This document shows, piece by piece, positions 8,616 through 16,090 of a DNA stretch of 24,324 nucleotides. The notes beneath the pieces are model-generated. The model saw nothing but the letters and a program-made list of their open reading frames with translations. It searched no databases and was not told where the DNA came from. The number at the start of each line of letters is the position of its first letter. Position 1 is the first letter of the stretch. The position numbers were made by a program, and so were the translations under genes. The DNA lies in contig CAYVXE010000065.1 in NCBI GenBank assembly GCA_964455375.1, forward strand, positions 1 to 24,324, read 5' to 3'. This DNA is from CAYVXE01 sp964455375 (GTDB taxonomy: Bacteria > Zhuqueibacterota > Zhuqueibacteria > Oceanimicrobiales > Oceanimicrobiaceae).

Positions 8616-9250
8616 TGACAGATTTAGTCAAACAAATTTCTCAAAATCTCAAAAGTAAGAGAACCCGCAGAGACATTTTGAAATATCTTTGTCTTTCAAT
8701 CGGTGTTTATTTCTTTTCTTATTTCAAGTGGATTCCGGTGAGTAAGCGCTTTCGGTATTTACGTCCACCGGGTGCTTTGCAGGAGGATGAGTTCATACAG
8801 AAATGCATCCGTTGTGGCCTTTGTGGTGACGTATGCCCCAATCAGTGTATCAGGTTTTTTAATATCGGTTCCGGACACAAATCCGGCTCGCCATATATTG
8901 TTCCCAGAGAACAGGGGTGTATTCTTTGCATGAAATGCAACAACGTTTGTCCGTCCGGCGCCTTGCAGCCATTGAAGAAAGATATCGCTTCCATTCGCGA
9001 ACAGGTCAAAATGGGTGTGGCTGTGCTCGATACCGATCTTTGCTATTCGTACAACGACCGGATTTGTGGCGTCTGTTACCGGGCATGTCCGTTACAGGAT
9101 GAGGCAATGAAAATCACCTCCTGGGAACGCCCGGTTCTGGTACAGGAAAACTGTGTGGGCTGTGGATTATGTGAAAGAATCTGCTACCATTATCCACAGG
9201 CAATTAAAATTATTCCCTATGAACAATTTCAGAAGGAAAGATATTCGTGA
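8615..9250 (+). CDS. NapG-like exported ferredoxin with four 4Fe-4S clusters
   Basis: This 211-aa protein has a Tat motif (TRRDILKY, about 17-24) and one hydrophobic segment. The RPPGAL motif common to NapG/NapF proteins follows. Four Cys sets then appear: CIRCGLCGDVCP, CILCMKCNNVCP, CGVCYRACP with an upstream Cys, and CVGCGLCERIC. It starts one base inside the stop of the napA-like gene, indicating coupled translation. NapG with NapH forms a quinol dehydrogenase that passes electrons towards periplasmic nitrate reductase in known systems. The last cluster ends CERICYHYP, with Tyr where Pro usually follows the last Cys. Assignment to the NapG family is firm; the direct electron acceptor is inferred. 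Confidence 0.88.
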   Translation: MTDLVKQISQNLKSKRTRRDILKYLCLSIGVYFFSYFKWIPVSKRFRYLRPPGALQEDEFIQKCIRCGLCGDVCPNQCIRFFNIGSGHKSGSPYIVPREQGCILCMKCNNVCPSGALQPLKKDIASIREQVKMGVAVLDTDLCYSYNDRICGVCYRACPLQDEAMKITSWERPVLVQENCVGCGLCERICYHYPQAIKIIPYEQFQKERYS

Positions 9251-9279
9251 ATCTCGTAATGTAAATTTATTAGTGAGCC

Positions 9280-10248
9280 ATGAGTAAGATAAATATACAA
9301 TTAATTCGACGAACTGTTCAAGTGGCGGTTGTTTTGCTGATTATCTTGATCCCGTTGGTCAATTTTTACGGCGTGAAGGTAGAGGAAAGAGACGACTATG
9401 CGATTGAGCAGTCAAAGCCCCTCTCAGTCATTCACTCTGTATTCAAAGGAACGGAGAGGAATAAAGTCATTGACCTGACGCATAAAGTGAAAGGGTCCGT
9501 TTGGACCATTGACATTGCCGGTTTGAAAATAAGTGATCCATTGGCGGTGCTGGAATCAACGACGACAGCCATGTATTTCTATCTGCCGATGCTCCTTTCA
9601 GTCCTTATCCCGGTCTTTTTTACCGTTGTTTTAGGCAGGGTCTATTGCGGCTGGCTGTGCCCTATGAATCTGCTTTTGGAAATGAATGAAAAGGTGCGCC
9701 ATCTCCTTGAAAAACTGGGCTACAATACACGGGATATTAAATTCAAAAAGAAGACAAAATATTTCGTGTTGGTAGGTGGACTTGTCGCTGCTTATTTCGC
9801 CGGTATGCCTCTTCTCTCTCTCATATATCCCCCGGCTGTCATCAGCCGGGAAATCTTCTACAAAATTTATAATGGATTTTTCAGTAACGGCATTTTGTTC
9901 ATAGCGGCCATTTGTTTTTTTGAATTGATCCTGTCGAAGCGCTGGTGGTGCCGCTACATTTGCCCCGGAGGAGCCATTTATTCCGCCCTTTCACGGTTTC
10001 GTTTTTTGAGAATTGAACGCAACGATCACTTTTGCGACCGCTGTGGAGACTGCATTCCCATCTGTCCGTACGATCTTAAACCCATGACCCTTGAACTTAC
10101 GGCGGACTGTGATCAATGCGGCTTGTGTATTTCGGTCTGTAAACCCGGCGCCCTGACCTATACGTTCACCCCCCCAAATAACCGGTTTAGAGAGGATAAT
10201 TCCATTCATCCGGAAAAACCTGCGGTGCAAAAGGAGGTCAGTTTGTAA
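9280..10248 (+). CDS. NapH-like membrane polyferredoxin
   Basis: This 322-aa integral membrane protein has about four to five hydrophobic helices: 14-32, 100-120, about 157-175 and 190-212. It carries the two diagnostic NapH motifs, CGWLCP (after helix 2) and CRYICP (after the last helix). Two C-terminal 4Fe-4S motifs follow, CDRCGDCIPICP and CDQCGLCISVCK. The region between helices 1 and 2 is longer than I expect for E. coli NapH and should face the periplasm. The next gene starts immediately after the stop. NapH is the quinol-oxidising partner of NapG. The start ATG has no obvious SD, so translation may depend on the preceding gene. Confidence 0.88.
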   Translation: MSKINIQLIRRTVQVAVVLLIILIPLVNFYGVKVEERDDYAIEQSKPLSVIHSVFKGTERNKVIDLTHKVKGSVWTIDIAGLKISDPLAVLESTTTAMYFYLPMLLSVLIPVFFTVVLGRVYCGWLCPMNLLLEMNEKVRHLLEKLGYNTRDIKFKKKTKYFVLVGGLVAAYFAGMPLLSLIYPPAVISREIFYKIYNGFFSNGILFIAAICFFELILSKRWWCRYICPGGAIYSALSRFRFLRIERNDHFCDRCGDCIPICPYDLKPMTLELTADCDQCGLCISVCKPGALTYTFTPPNNRFREDNSIHPEKPAVQKEVSL

Positions 10249-10824
10249 ATGCATAGACGTGATTTTATGAGATGTCTGTGCTCTGGGCTGTTCATCGGAA
10301 TGGTTGGCTGCCGGAAATCATCGAAAGGAGCAAAAAGTTACTTCCGATTTGGCTACGTTCAGACCAATTATTTACGGCCTCCGGGTGCTTTACCGGAAGC
10401 CGAATTTCTAAAAGCCTGCATCAACTGTGACATCTGCGGTCAGGTTTGTGACCGCGGGGCCATAAAATTTTTCACTGAAGATTTAGAAGGGAAAGTCATA
10501 CCGCATACACCTTATATCATTGCGGCAGAAAGGGCCTGCGATTTATGCCTGGACTGCACGCATGCTTGTCCCACCGGCGCTTTGATGCCTCTTGAAAACA
10601 AGGAAGATGTACATATAGGGCTGGCAGTCATCGATGAAAATCTATGTTTGCCTTATATTAATCAGGGCGGCTGCGGTGCATGCTACACGGTGTGTCCTCT
10701 CAATGCGGTGCGATTGGAAGCACAGCGCTATCCGAAAATCATTAACGAAAAGTGCGTTGGCTGCGGATTATGTGAGGAGGTTTGTTTGCAAAAAGCAAAA
10801 GCCATTCGTGTGTTGAATACGTAA
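10249..10824 (+). CDS. Second NapG-like ferredoxin, probable Tat lipoprotein
   Basis: The 191-aa product starts HRRDFMR, a compact Tat motif at residues 2-8. A short hydrophobic run ends at GMVGC21, a plausible lipobox. After RPPGALPEAEF come four Cys sets: CINCDICGQVC, CDLCLDCTHACP, CGACYTVCP with an upstream Cys, and CVGCGLCEEVC. It abuts the napH-like stop with no gap, and a perfect AAGGAGG SD lies at about 10231-10237. It is paralogous to the 8615-9250 product in layout. Having two NapG-like proteins around one NapH suggests that each serves a different electron acceptor, or that one acts as a relay to the other. Family is clear; division of labour is unknown. Confidence 0.86.
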   Translation: MHRRDFMRCLCSGLFIGMVGCRKSSKGAKSYFRFGYVQTNYLRPPGALPEAEFLKACINCDICGQVCDRGAIKFFTEDLEGKVIPHTPYIIAAERACDLCLDCTHACPTGALMPLENKEDVHIGLAVIDENLCLPYINQGGCGACYTVCPLNAVRLEAQRYPKIINEKCVGCGLCEEVCLQKAKAIRVLNT

Positions 10825-10932
10825 CGCGGCCGAGCCGCAATGACAAAATTTCGATAGTGCTATTTAATGTCATGCTTTGTGAATTACTAAAATGCAGGAA
10901 TTTGTTGATAAGACTTTAATTGGAGCGGTAGA

Positions 10933-11496
10933 ATGATGAAATTAACAAAGTATATTTTTGAAATATTGGCGGTGAGTCTTGCTTTTACATCAAGCGCATT
11001 TGCCCATCATCAGCTTGGGCTGCCACACTATCTTTATTCAAAGGATTATCCGCAGATTCCATCCATGGTCGTTGAGGCAGATGCTGAGGGTTACATGGTG
11101 ACGTTTTCAATTTACCCGGGAAATCCCAGGCCCGGAGAAACCGTACGCATAAAGGTGTACATCAAAAATAAGATCAGCGGAGAGGTTTACACCAAGCCGG
11201 TGCAAATGTCTGTGAGCCGGGAGACTTTTTTGGGCGGGGATAAAGAGATTGTGGCCCCGCGCGAGGTCGTCGTCGATTATAATGAATACAAAATGAGTTA
11301 TGAATTCAGTCGGGCGGAGAAATATTTTGTCAATGTGACGTTCGAACCGCGGGATGATTTCTTTGAGAGGATTCCGTTTCCCATCGTCATCGGAGAAACC
11401 AATTTCAGTATGGTTCCTGTTTTTTTTGGTGCTGCGTTTGTGGTGATTTTCATCGGGGTCGGATTTACCAAAAAACGACGGGGGCGGACTGCATAG
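10933..11496 (+). CDS. Exported, C-terminally anchored FixH/YtkA-like protein with His-His mature N-terminus
   Basis: This 187-aa protein has a Sec signal peptide (residues 1-24, ending SAFA) and a C-terminal helix (about 160-178) followed by KKRRGR. It should therefore be held in the inner membrane with its bulk in the periplasm. The predicted mature chain starts H25-H26 with a third His at 32. The middle looks like a beta-sandwich (FSIYPGNPRPGE, VRIKVYIKNK), recalling FixH/YtkA-type proteins; that link is from memory and is moderate at best. GGAG lies seven bases before the first of two adjacent ATG codons. It sits three bases before the following ferredoxin gene. A metal-binding or assembly role for the respiratory complex is possible but unproven. 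Confidence 0.6.
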   Translation: MMKLTKYIFEILAVSLAFTSSAFAHHQLGLPHYLYSKDYPQIPSMVVEADAEGYMVTFSIYPGNPRPGETVRIKVYIKNKISGEVYTKPVQMSVSRETFLGGDKEIVAPREVVVDYNEYKMSYEFSRAEKYFVNVTFEPRDDFFERIPFPIVIGETNFSMVPVFFGAAFVVIFIGVGFTKKRRGRTA

Positions 11497-11499
11497 AGA

Positions 11500-12084
11500 A
11501 TGAAAAGCACTGAATCCATTAGCCGTTCTGAATTTTTACGAGGCGGATTAAAATCGCTGTTTAAATTTACCGCAGAGGTTTTAGATGACAAAGTCGAAGC
11601 CAAAACCCGAAAGATGGTCATTCCATTGTTGCGTCCACCTGGGGCGATTGACGAGTTGTCGTTCTTAACAAAATGTACGCGCTGCGATCTGTGCATGGAT
11701 GCCTGTCCGCATGATGCAATTGTGAAGGCCAGCGCTAAGCATGGAATGGCGGTTGAGACACCCATGATTAAGCCTGCGGATGTTCCCTGCTATCTGTGTG
11801 AAGACACACCCTGTATTTCCGCCTGTCCTGAAGAAGCTTTGGTACCGGTGGAAAAGATAAAAATTGGCACAGCTTATGTTATTCAAAACAAATGTTTTGC
11901 CTGTAACGGTCAGGTGGATATGTGTGATTACTGTTTCGAGCGCTGTCCGTTAAAAGGTCAGGCTATTGTGATGGAAAATCGCCAGCCGCGGGTCATCGCG
12001 GAAGCTTGTACGGGTTGTGGAATTTGTGAATATTTTTGTCCGGCACCGGGGAATGCGATTAGGGTTTTACCCGAAAGGATATGA
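11500..12084 (+). CDS. NapF/NapG-like ferredoxin with four Fe-S motifs
   Basis: The 194-aa product has SRSEFLRGG near its start instead of a twin-arginine motif, and no long hydrophobic helix. It may therefore stay in the cytoplasm, like NapF. The RPPGAIDELSF motif precedes Cys sets CTRCDLCMDACP, CYLCEDTPCISACP, a Cys-rich set around residues 132-149 (CDYCFERCP with two upstream Cys), and CTGCGICEYFCP. The start is three bases after the preceding gene, with no room for an independent promoter. In known nap systems NapF helps maturation or electron supply of NapA in the cytoplasm. Here it may serve the same role for the napA-like product or form the soluble partner of the next membrane protein. 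NapG is the alternative name. Confidence 0.8.
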   Translation: MKSTESISRSEFLRGGLKSLFKFTAEVLDDKVEAKTRKMVIPLLRPPGAIDELSFLTKCTRCDLCMDACPHDAIVKASAKHGMAVETPMIKPADVPCYLCEDTPCISACPEEALVPVEKIKIGTAYVIQNKCFACNGQVDMCDYCFERCPLKGQAIVMENRQPRVIAEACTGCGICEYFCPAPGNAIRVLPERI

Positions 12085-12159
12085 GAGACATTTAACTAAT
12101 TTGATGATTGACGTAATGAACGAATTATTACTTTTGCGGTTTATAAATAGATCAAAAAA

Positions 12160-13695
12160 ATGAATCATACGATGCATACCGGCAATATGGCCGGAATCCC
12201 GGACTGGCTTTACTACGCATCCATCGTGATCGTTATGATGGTTTCCGTCCTGATATTGGAAGTCTATAAGCGCAAAGGTCGCGGCCAGCGTCAAAACAGA
12301 AAGTTCGAACTCACCAAATTCAAACTTGTTAAACTATTTTTCACGTCAAGAAAAATCCAAACCGGCGTGCAAGGAGTGGTTGTCTTCCTGTTTTTTACGG
12401 TTGTTTTTGCCGGATTTTATGGCAATCAACTGCCGGGTCGAAACATCGCTCCGACACTGACCTGGAATATCTGGTGGGTCGGTCTCATTTTTGTGATTTT
12501 GTTTTTTGGTAAGATGTGGTGCTACGCCTGTCCCTGGGATGCCGTCACAAACTGGCTCTCCAGACTGTCATTTTTTAAGGTTAAAAAAGATACCATAAAT
12601 CTCGGTTGGAAATGGCCGCGCTGGTTGAGGAATATCTATTTAGCGACGATCCTGTTCGTCTTTCTGACCTGGCTGGAATTAGGTTACCAGATCACCTTGA
12701 GTCCGCAGGCAACGGCCAGCCTCGGTCTCATTATGTTTGGCCTGGTGTTTGTACCCGGACTTCTATTTGAGAAAAAATCGTTCTGCCGCTACGGTTGTTT
12801 GATCGGTCGGGTGAGTGGTCTTTATGCGATGTTTTCACCTGTGGAGATTCGCAGCCGCAGTCTCGATGTTTGTCATACCTGTAAAACCGCTGACTGTTTA
12901 AAAGGCAACGACCGGGGCTATCCGTGTCCCACCGGTCAATATTTAAAAACCATGCAGACAAATACCTACTGCATCATGTGTGCGGAGTGTTTCCGCTCCT
13001 GTCCGCATGACAATGTCGCGTTAAACATCCGTCCCTTTGCTGCGGATCTGGCAGATACACAAAAACCAAGAAAAGATGAGGCTTACCTGGCGCTTATTTT
13101 ATTTGCCCTGACTGCATTCCACGGTCTGACCATGACGCCGAGTTGGAAGATTTTTGTTTACAATATTCAGAAGGGATTATCTGTAAGTCAAATTACCGCC
13201 TTTTCACTCGGCATGCTAATTTGCCTGATTACACCGGTTTTGCTCTATACCGGTTTTGTGTGGTTGTCCAAACTGGTGGCCGGGGATAAACTTAAAACAG
13301 TTGCCGGTCTGTTTGTGAAATACTCTTACGGCCTCATTCCCATCGCTCTCTTTTACCATATTGCTCACAATGTTGAGCATTTCTTTATGGAAAGTCAAAA
13401 ACTCACCGTTCTGATGTCGGACCCATTTGGATATGGTTGGAATCTTTTTGGTACGGCCAATTGGCGTCCCACACCGCTTCTCAGTCTGCAAACTATCTGG
13501 CTGTTACAGGTGGTTCTGGTTATTATCGGCCATGTTTTCGGAATTGTCATTTCCCACAAACACGTTTACCGTATTTTTGAGGATCATAAAGCTGCGCTGA
13601 AAAGCCAAATTCCTATGATCGCGTTGATGGTCATGTTTTCGGTGATCAGCTTATGGCTGATTGCTCAACCCATGGAAATGCGCACAGCTATGTAG
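12160..13695 (+). CDS. Long NapH-like membrane polyferredoxin with His-rich C-terminal helices
   Basis: The 511-aa product has about ten hydrophobic helices. The N-terminal half is NapH/NosR-like: CYACP (after the third helix) and CRYGC (after the fifth). A Cys set CHTCKTADC...PCP follows, then a canonical motif CIMCAECFRSCP. The C-terminal half (about 310-511) adds five helices rich in His. H-x3-H-x3-H patterns occur around 403-412 (HIAHNVEH), and HVFG and SHKH occur near 463-472. Such pairs could ligate b haem, but this is inference. The N-terminus is Met/His-rich (MNHTMHTGNM). No SD is visible before the ATG. With the preceding ferredoxin it forms a second NapGH-like module, probably passing electrons across the membrane to or from quinol. 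Confidence 0.82.
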   Translation: MNHTMHTGNMAGIPDWLYYASIVIVMMVSVLILEVYKRKGRGQRQNRKFELTKFKLVKLFFTSRKIQTGVQGVVVFLFFTVVFAGFYGNQLPGRNIAPTLTWNIWWVGLIFVILFFGKMWCYACPWDAVTNWLSRLSFFKVKKDTINLGWKWPRWLRNIYLATILFVFLTWLELGYQITLSPQATASLGLIMFGLVFVPGLLFEKKSFCRYGCLIGRVSGLYAMFSPVEIRSRSLDVCHTCKTADCLKGNDRGYPCPTGQYLKTMQTNTYCIMCAECFRSCPHDNVALNIRPFAADLADTQKPRKDEAYLALILFALTAFHGLTMTPSWKIFVYNIQKGLSVSQITAFSLGMLICLITPVLLYTGFVWLSKLVAGDKLKTVAGLFVKYSYGLIPIALFYHIAHNVEHFFMESQKLTVLMSDPFGYGWNLFGTANWRPTPLLSLQTIWLLQVVLVIIGHVFGIVISHKHVYRIFEDHKAALKSQIPMIALMVMFSVISLWLIAQPMEMRTAM

Positions 13696-13754
13696 TGAGC
13701 CTTCTTCCAACAAAACTCTTGCTTTGAGTTTTCCCGCTGAATTTTTATCCCTAT

Positions 13755-13783
13755 TTGACGATCTCAACTTGTCGAGAAATAAT
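13755..13783 (+). promoter_or_regulatory. Possible sigma70-type promoter ahead of the SPW gene
   Basis: TTGACG (13755-13760) and AATAAT (13778-13783) are separated by 17 bases, each one mismatch from the consensus. It lies about 170 bases upstream of the SPW protein start. The organism's promoter consensus is unknown, so this is weak. Confidence 0.28.
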
Positions 13784-13895
13784 TATTTGACAGACAGTCA
13801 CTTACTTTTTTTGCTGCGGTAACAAGGAAGCATGCAAATTATTGCAATTTCTTTTGCAAACAGGGAGCTAAATTTGCGTTGGATTCGTATAAATC

Positions 13896-13920
13896 AATGG
13901 ATTGCTTACAATCCATTTTT
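13896..13920 (+). terminator. Intrinsic terminator candidate after the respiratory cluster
   Basis: AATGGATTG and CAATCCATT form a perfect 9-bp stem with loop CTTA, running into a T-run. The stem is AT-rich, so strength is uncertain. It is 200 bases past the end of the respiratory cluster and 35 bases ahead of the SPW start. It could end read-through or act as an attenuator in the SPW leader. Confidence 0.5.
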
Positions 13921-13954
13921 CTAAACTTAATTCACTGAAAGGAGGTGACAGGTT

Positions 13955-14260
13955 ATGTTTCAAAGCTGGATTAATGGTATCCTCGGGGTGTGGATGATCA
14001 TTGCCGGCTTCATCTCCGGTGTTCAACACAGTGTGAATTACATCATTGTCGGTTTGGTTATCGCTATACTGGGGTTCTGGGCTGCTAAGAAATGGCAAAA
14101 TGCCGTTTGTGGGATTTTGGGTGTATGGTTTATCCTTTCCGGCATCGTGAGCAACTTGATTTCACCAGCGAACAGCATCATCGTTGGCATTGTCATTGCC
14201 GGTCTGAGCTTCTGGGTGGCGACTGCTGGTGGCGGAGAAATGATACACAAAGCAGCCTGA
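13955..14260 (+). CDS. Small two-repeat SPW-type membrane protein
   Basis: This 101-aa hydrophobic protein consists of two similar halves. Each starts with W-x3-GILGVW, then a second helix and a FW pair (about residues 3-43 and 47-88). This is the SPW-repeat pattern (GxW within paired helices), giving four short transmembrane segments. A near-perfect SD (AAAGGAGGTGA) lies just before the ATG, so it is probably well translated. It is a separate unit: a candidate terminator lies on both sides. No function is known to me for the family; a stress or envelope role is speculation. The short cytoplasmic or periplasmic tail (GGGEMIHKAA) holds no motif. Confidence 0.75.
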   Translation: MFQSWINGILGVWMIIAGFISGVQHSVNYIIVGLVIAILGFWAAKKWQNAVCGILGVWFILSGIVSNLISPANSIIVGIVIAGLSFWVATAGGGEMIHKAA

Positions 14261-14268
14261 GAAGTAAG

Positions 14269-14301
14269 AGGTCTGGCCTCCTTTGAGGTCAGACCTTTTT
14301 T
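14269..14301 (+). terminator. Strong intrinsic terminator of the SPW gene
   Basis: AGGTCTGGCCTC pairs with GAGGTCAGACCT around a CTTT loop (12-bp stem with one G-U), immediately followed by a T-run. It begins eight bases after the SPW stop codon. Confidence 0.85.
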
Positions 14302-14472
14302 AGGATGCACACCAACAATACTGAGCAATAAAATATGGGAAAAAGAATATACCGGCCAGGAGCGTGAGAAAGCTGACATCGAATTGGCCTAAATGCGCGT
14401 TTTGTTTTTCCCCCTCTATCCCTCTTAAGCACCTTGTCGGGTCTTTTAGGCCCGGCGAGGTGCCTGCCTTTT
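14302..14472 (+). terminator. Second hairpin terminator in the gap before the cation transporter
   Basis: The hairpin is at 14429-14463: GCACCTTGTCGGG pairs with CCCGGCGAGGTGC (13 bp, two G-U pairs) around a 9-nt loop. CCTGCCTTTT follows. No intact gene lies between this and the previous terminator. It may end a lost gene or insulate the next one. The bases before 14429 show nothing else I can support. Confidence 0.55.
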
Positions 14473-14515
14473 AATCCACAGTTGCGCTTGTAAAATCGAT
14501 TTTTTATATTCTTCT

Positions 14516-15424
14516 ATGCCTGAACAGGATCGAAAACAACTTCAATTCGCGATGCAGCTTTCGCTGTGGACGGGTGTTTTCATGCTGATGATCAAAATCG
14601 CAGCTTACACGTTAACCGGGTCCACCGCTATTCTGAGTGATGCTGCCGAATCCATTGTGCATGTGGTCGCAGTGAGTTTTGCAGCGTACAGTTTACGTCT
14701 GAGTTACAAACCGGCTGATTCCAGTCATCTCTTCGGGCATGCAAAAGTCAGTTTTTTTTCATCCGGCTTTGAAGGTGCCATGATCATCTTCGCGGCAATT
14801 TTCATTATATTTACAGCAATCAGCAGGTGGCTGCACGGACTTAAACTTGAAAACCTTGATTTCGGTACCGGTTTAACCGTTCTTGCCGTCGTCATAAACG
14901 GGTTCCTTGGTTTTTATCTCGTACGTATGGGGAAAAGTAGAAAATCTATTATTCTGGAAGCCAACGGCAAGCATGTCCTCACCGACAGTTGGACGAGTTT
15001 TGGTGTTGTCATCGGTTTGACGTTGACCTGGACGACCGGCTGGTTGCCCTGGGATCCGATTTTTGCCATTATTACGGCGGTAAACATTTTGATTTCGGGG
15101 TTTAGTTTAATCAAAAACAGTGTGGGCGGCCTCATGGACAAAGCCGACCCCGTGGTGGACAATAAACTGCGAGACCTTCTTGAGCATGAGGCAGAAGAGT
15201 TTGCCATTAAATATCATAATGTTCGCCATCGTAATTTGGGTAACCGATTAGCGATTGAATTCCATCTTTTGTTTCCGGCAAAAACTTCGGTGCAGGAAGC
15301 ACACCGGACAGCGACGAAAATTGAACATGCTATCGAGGATGCGTTCTCGCCTCAACCTTATGTTACAACCCATCTTGAAGCTTTGGAAGACCACTCCGAA
15401 GCCCATGCCCATAAGCCACATTAA
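14516..15424 (+). CDS. Cation diffusion facilitator (CDF) family metal transporter
   Basis: The 302-aa product has six predicted helices, then a C-terminal domain about 210-290 and a His-rich tail (HSEAHAHKPH). CDF proteins export divalent metals by proton antiport. The TM5 half of the transport site is normal: H153 and D157 in HVLTD. The TM2 half is E45 and H49 (ESIVH), where most family members have D/H-x3-D. The second site shows D68 and H75 (ADSSHLFGH), as in FieF. No SD is visible before the ATG, and the gene seems monocistronic, with a terminator upstream and a repeat field downstream. Substrate cannot be read with confidence; Fe, Zn or Mn are options. Confidence 0.9.
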   Translation: MPEQDRKQLQFAMQLSLWTGVFMLMIKIAAYTLTGSTAILSDAAESIVHVVAVSFAAYSLRLSYKPADSSHLFGHAKVSFFSSGFEGAMIIFAAIFIIFTAISRWLHGLKLENLDFGTGLTVLAVVINGFLGFYLVRMGKSRKSIILEANGKHVLTDSWTSFGVVIGLTLTWTTGWLPWDPIFAIITAVNILISGFSLIKNSVGGLMDKADPVVDNKLRDLLEHEAEEFAIKYHNVRHRNLGNRLAIEFHLLFPAKTSVQEAHRTATKIEHAIEDAFSPQPYVTTHLEALEDHSEAHAHKPH

Positions 15425-15481
15425 CTCTTGCACTTCCTTTCCGTGCGATTAAATCCTCTCTAAGTGACTAACATTTAAATG

Positions 15482-15633
15482 TGTTCCAAAATAGAAATTT
15501 TGGAACAAGATAGACGAATTGATTTTCCTTTCTCAAACCTGTACTCGTTATTTGTTGTTCTTAAATCATTTAGGGGAAAACCTACACCGCAAAAGGCAAG
15601 TGAGTTAAGTTTTATGCTGAAGCCTGACATAAG
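15482..15633 (+). repeat. Dispersed repeat, copy A
   Basis: It begins with an 11-bp palindrome (15482-15507, loop AGAA). About 125 bases follow that match copy C closely, for example CTCAAACCTGTACTCGTTA and GAAAACCTACACCGC. It ends near CTGACATAAG. Its palindrome is perfect. Confidence 0.8.
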
Positions 15634-15699
15634 TTTGGGTTGTCTAAAATGCCCCGATTTGTCAGTCCAAGCCGACAGTTGCCCATAAGCGTCTAGATT

Positions 15700-15723
15700 G
15701 TTCCCAAACTCCGGTTTGGGAAC
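15700..15723 (+). repeat. Perfect 10-bp palindromic hairpin
   Basis: GTTCCCAAAC and GTTTGGGAAC flank the loop TCCG. No T-run follows. It resembles palindromic intergenic repeats, and its sequence differs from the copy A-C palindromes while keeping the GTTCC...GGAAC ends. Confidence 0.7.
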
Positions 15724-15734
15724 ACACTTATCTT

Positions 15735-15783
15735 AGAAACTTTGTTTCGTCTATCTAAATTGATTCATCGAAACAGAGTTTCT
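15735..15783 (+). repeat. 15-bp inverted repeat with 19-bp spacer
   Basis: AGAAACTTTGTTTCG (15735-15749) is the reverse complement of CGAAACAGAGTTTCT (15769-15783) except for one base. It lies between copies A and B of the dispersed repeat. Confidence 0.65.
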
Positions 15784-15791
15784 CTACAACC

Positions 15792-15880
15792 CGTTCCAAA
15801 ATAGAAATTTTGGAATGAGATAGATGAATTCATTTTCTTTTCTCAAATCGGCAATCGCTAATCGGTGTTCTTAAATCGTT
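15792..15880 (+). repeat. Dispersed repeat, copy B (shorter)
   Basis: The head palindrome (15792-15817) has the same AGAA loop and core as copy A, but the outermost pair is C-G instead of T-A. Similarity then continues through GATAGATGAATT and TTCTTAAATC, after which it diverges. It lacks the CTACACCGC segment. Confidence 0.7.
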
Positions 15881-15920
15881 TTTTTGAATATCCATTCGGC
15901 AACTAAAAAAACTGTTTAGA

Positions 15921-15936
15921 GCAGGCTTCAGCCTGC
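15921..15936 (+). repeat. Small perfect palindrome
   Basis: GCAGGCT and AGCCTGC are separated by TC. It is one of several hairpins in this interval. A related GAAGCCTGAC / GAAGGCTGAC segment ends copies A and C. Confidence 0.5.
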
Positions 15937-16090
15937 AAGAGGAAGTGCTGTTTGTAATATAATTCGTCGATACGTCTGCACAACCCAACCCTGCGTGCGA
16001 ATGTCACGAAATACCTAAGGTCACCGATGAACACCGAAAAGTCAGTTCCGTCCTGTGAAACAATATCAAAAGAATAATTCTGTTTAATTG

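Noticed and set aside
13712..13732. AAAACTC/GAGTTTT hairpin just after the long NapH-like gene as a terminator
   Set aside because: It has a 7-bp AT-rich stem and no separate T-run; the hairpin at 13896 is better.
14302..14391. A protein-like open stretch ending in a stop at about 14391 (reading ...EYTGQEREKADIELA)
   Set aside because: No start codon or SD exists in that frame and it begins inside the preceding terminator. It could be a gene relic, but nothing identifies it.
15479..15688. 69-codon open frame across repeat copy A
   Set aside because: It lies over the repeat and its palindrome, has no SD, and the matching frame is not kept in copies B and C.
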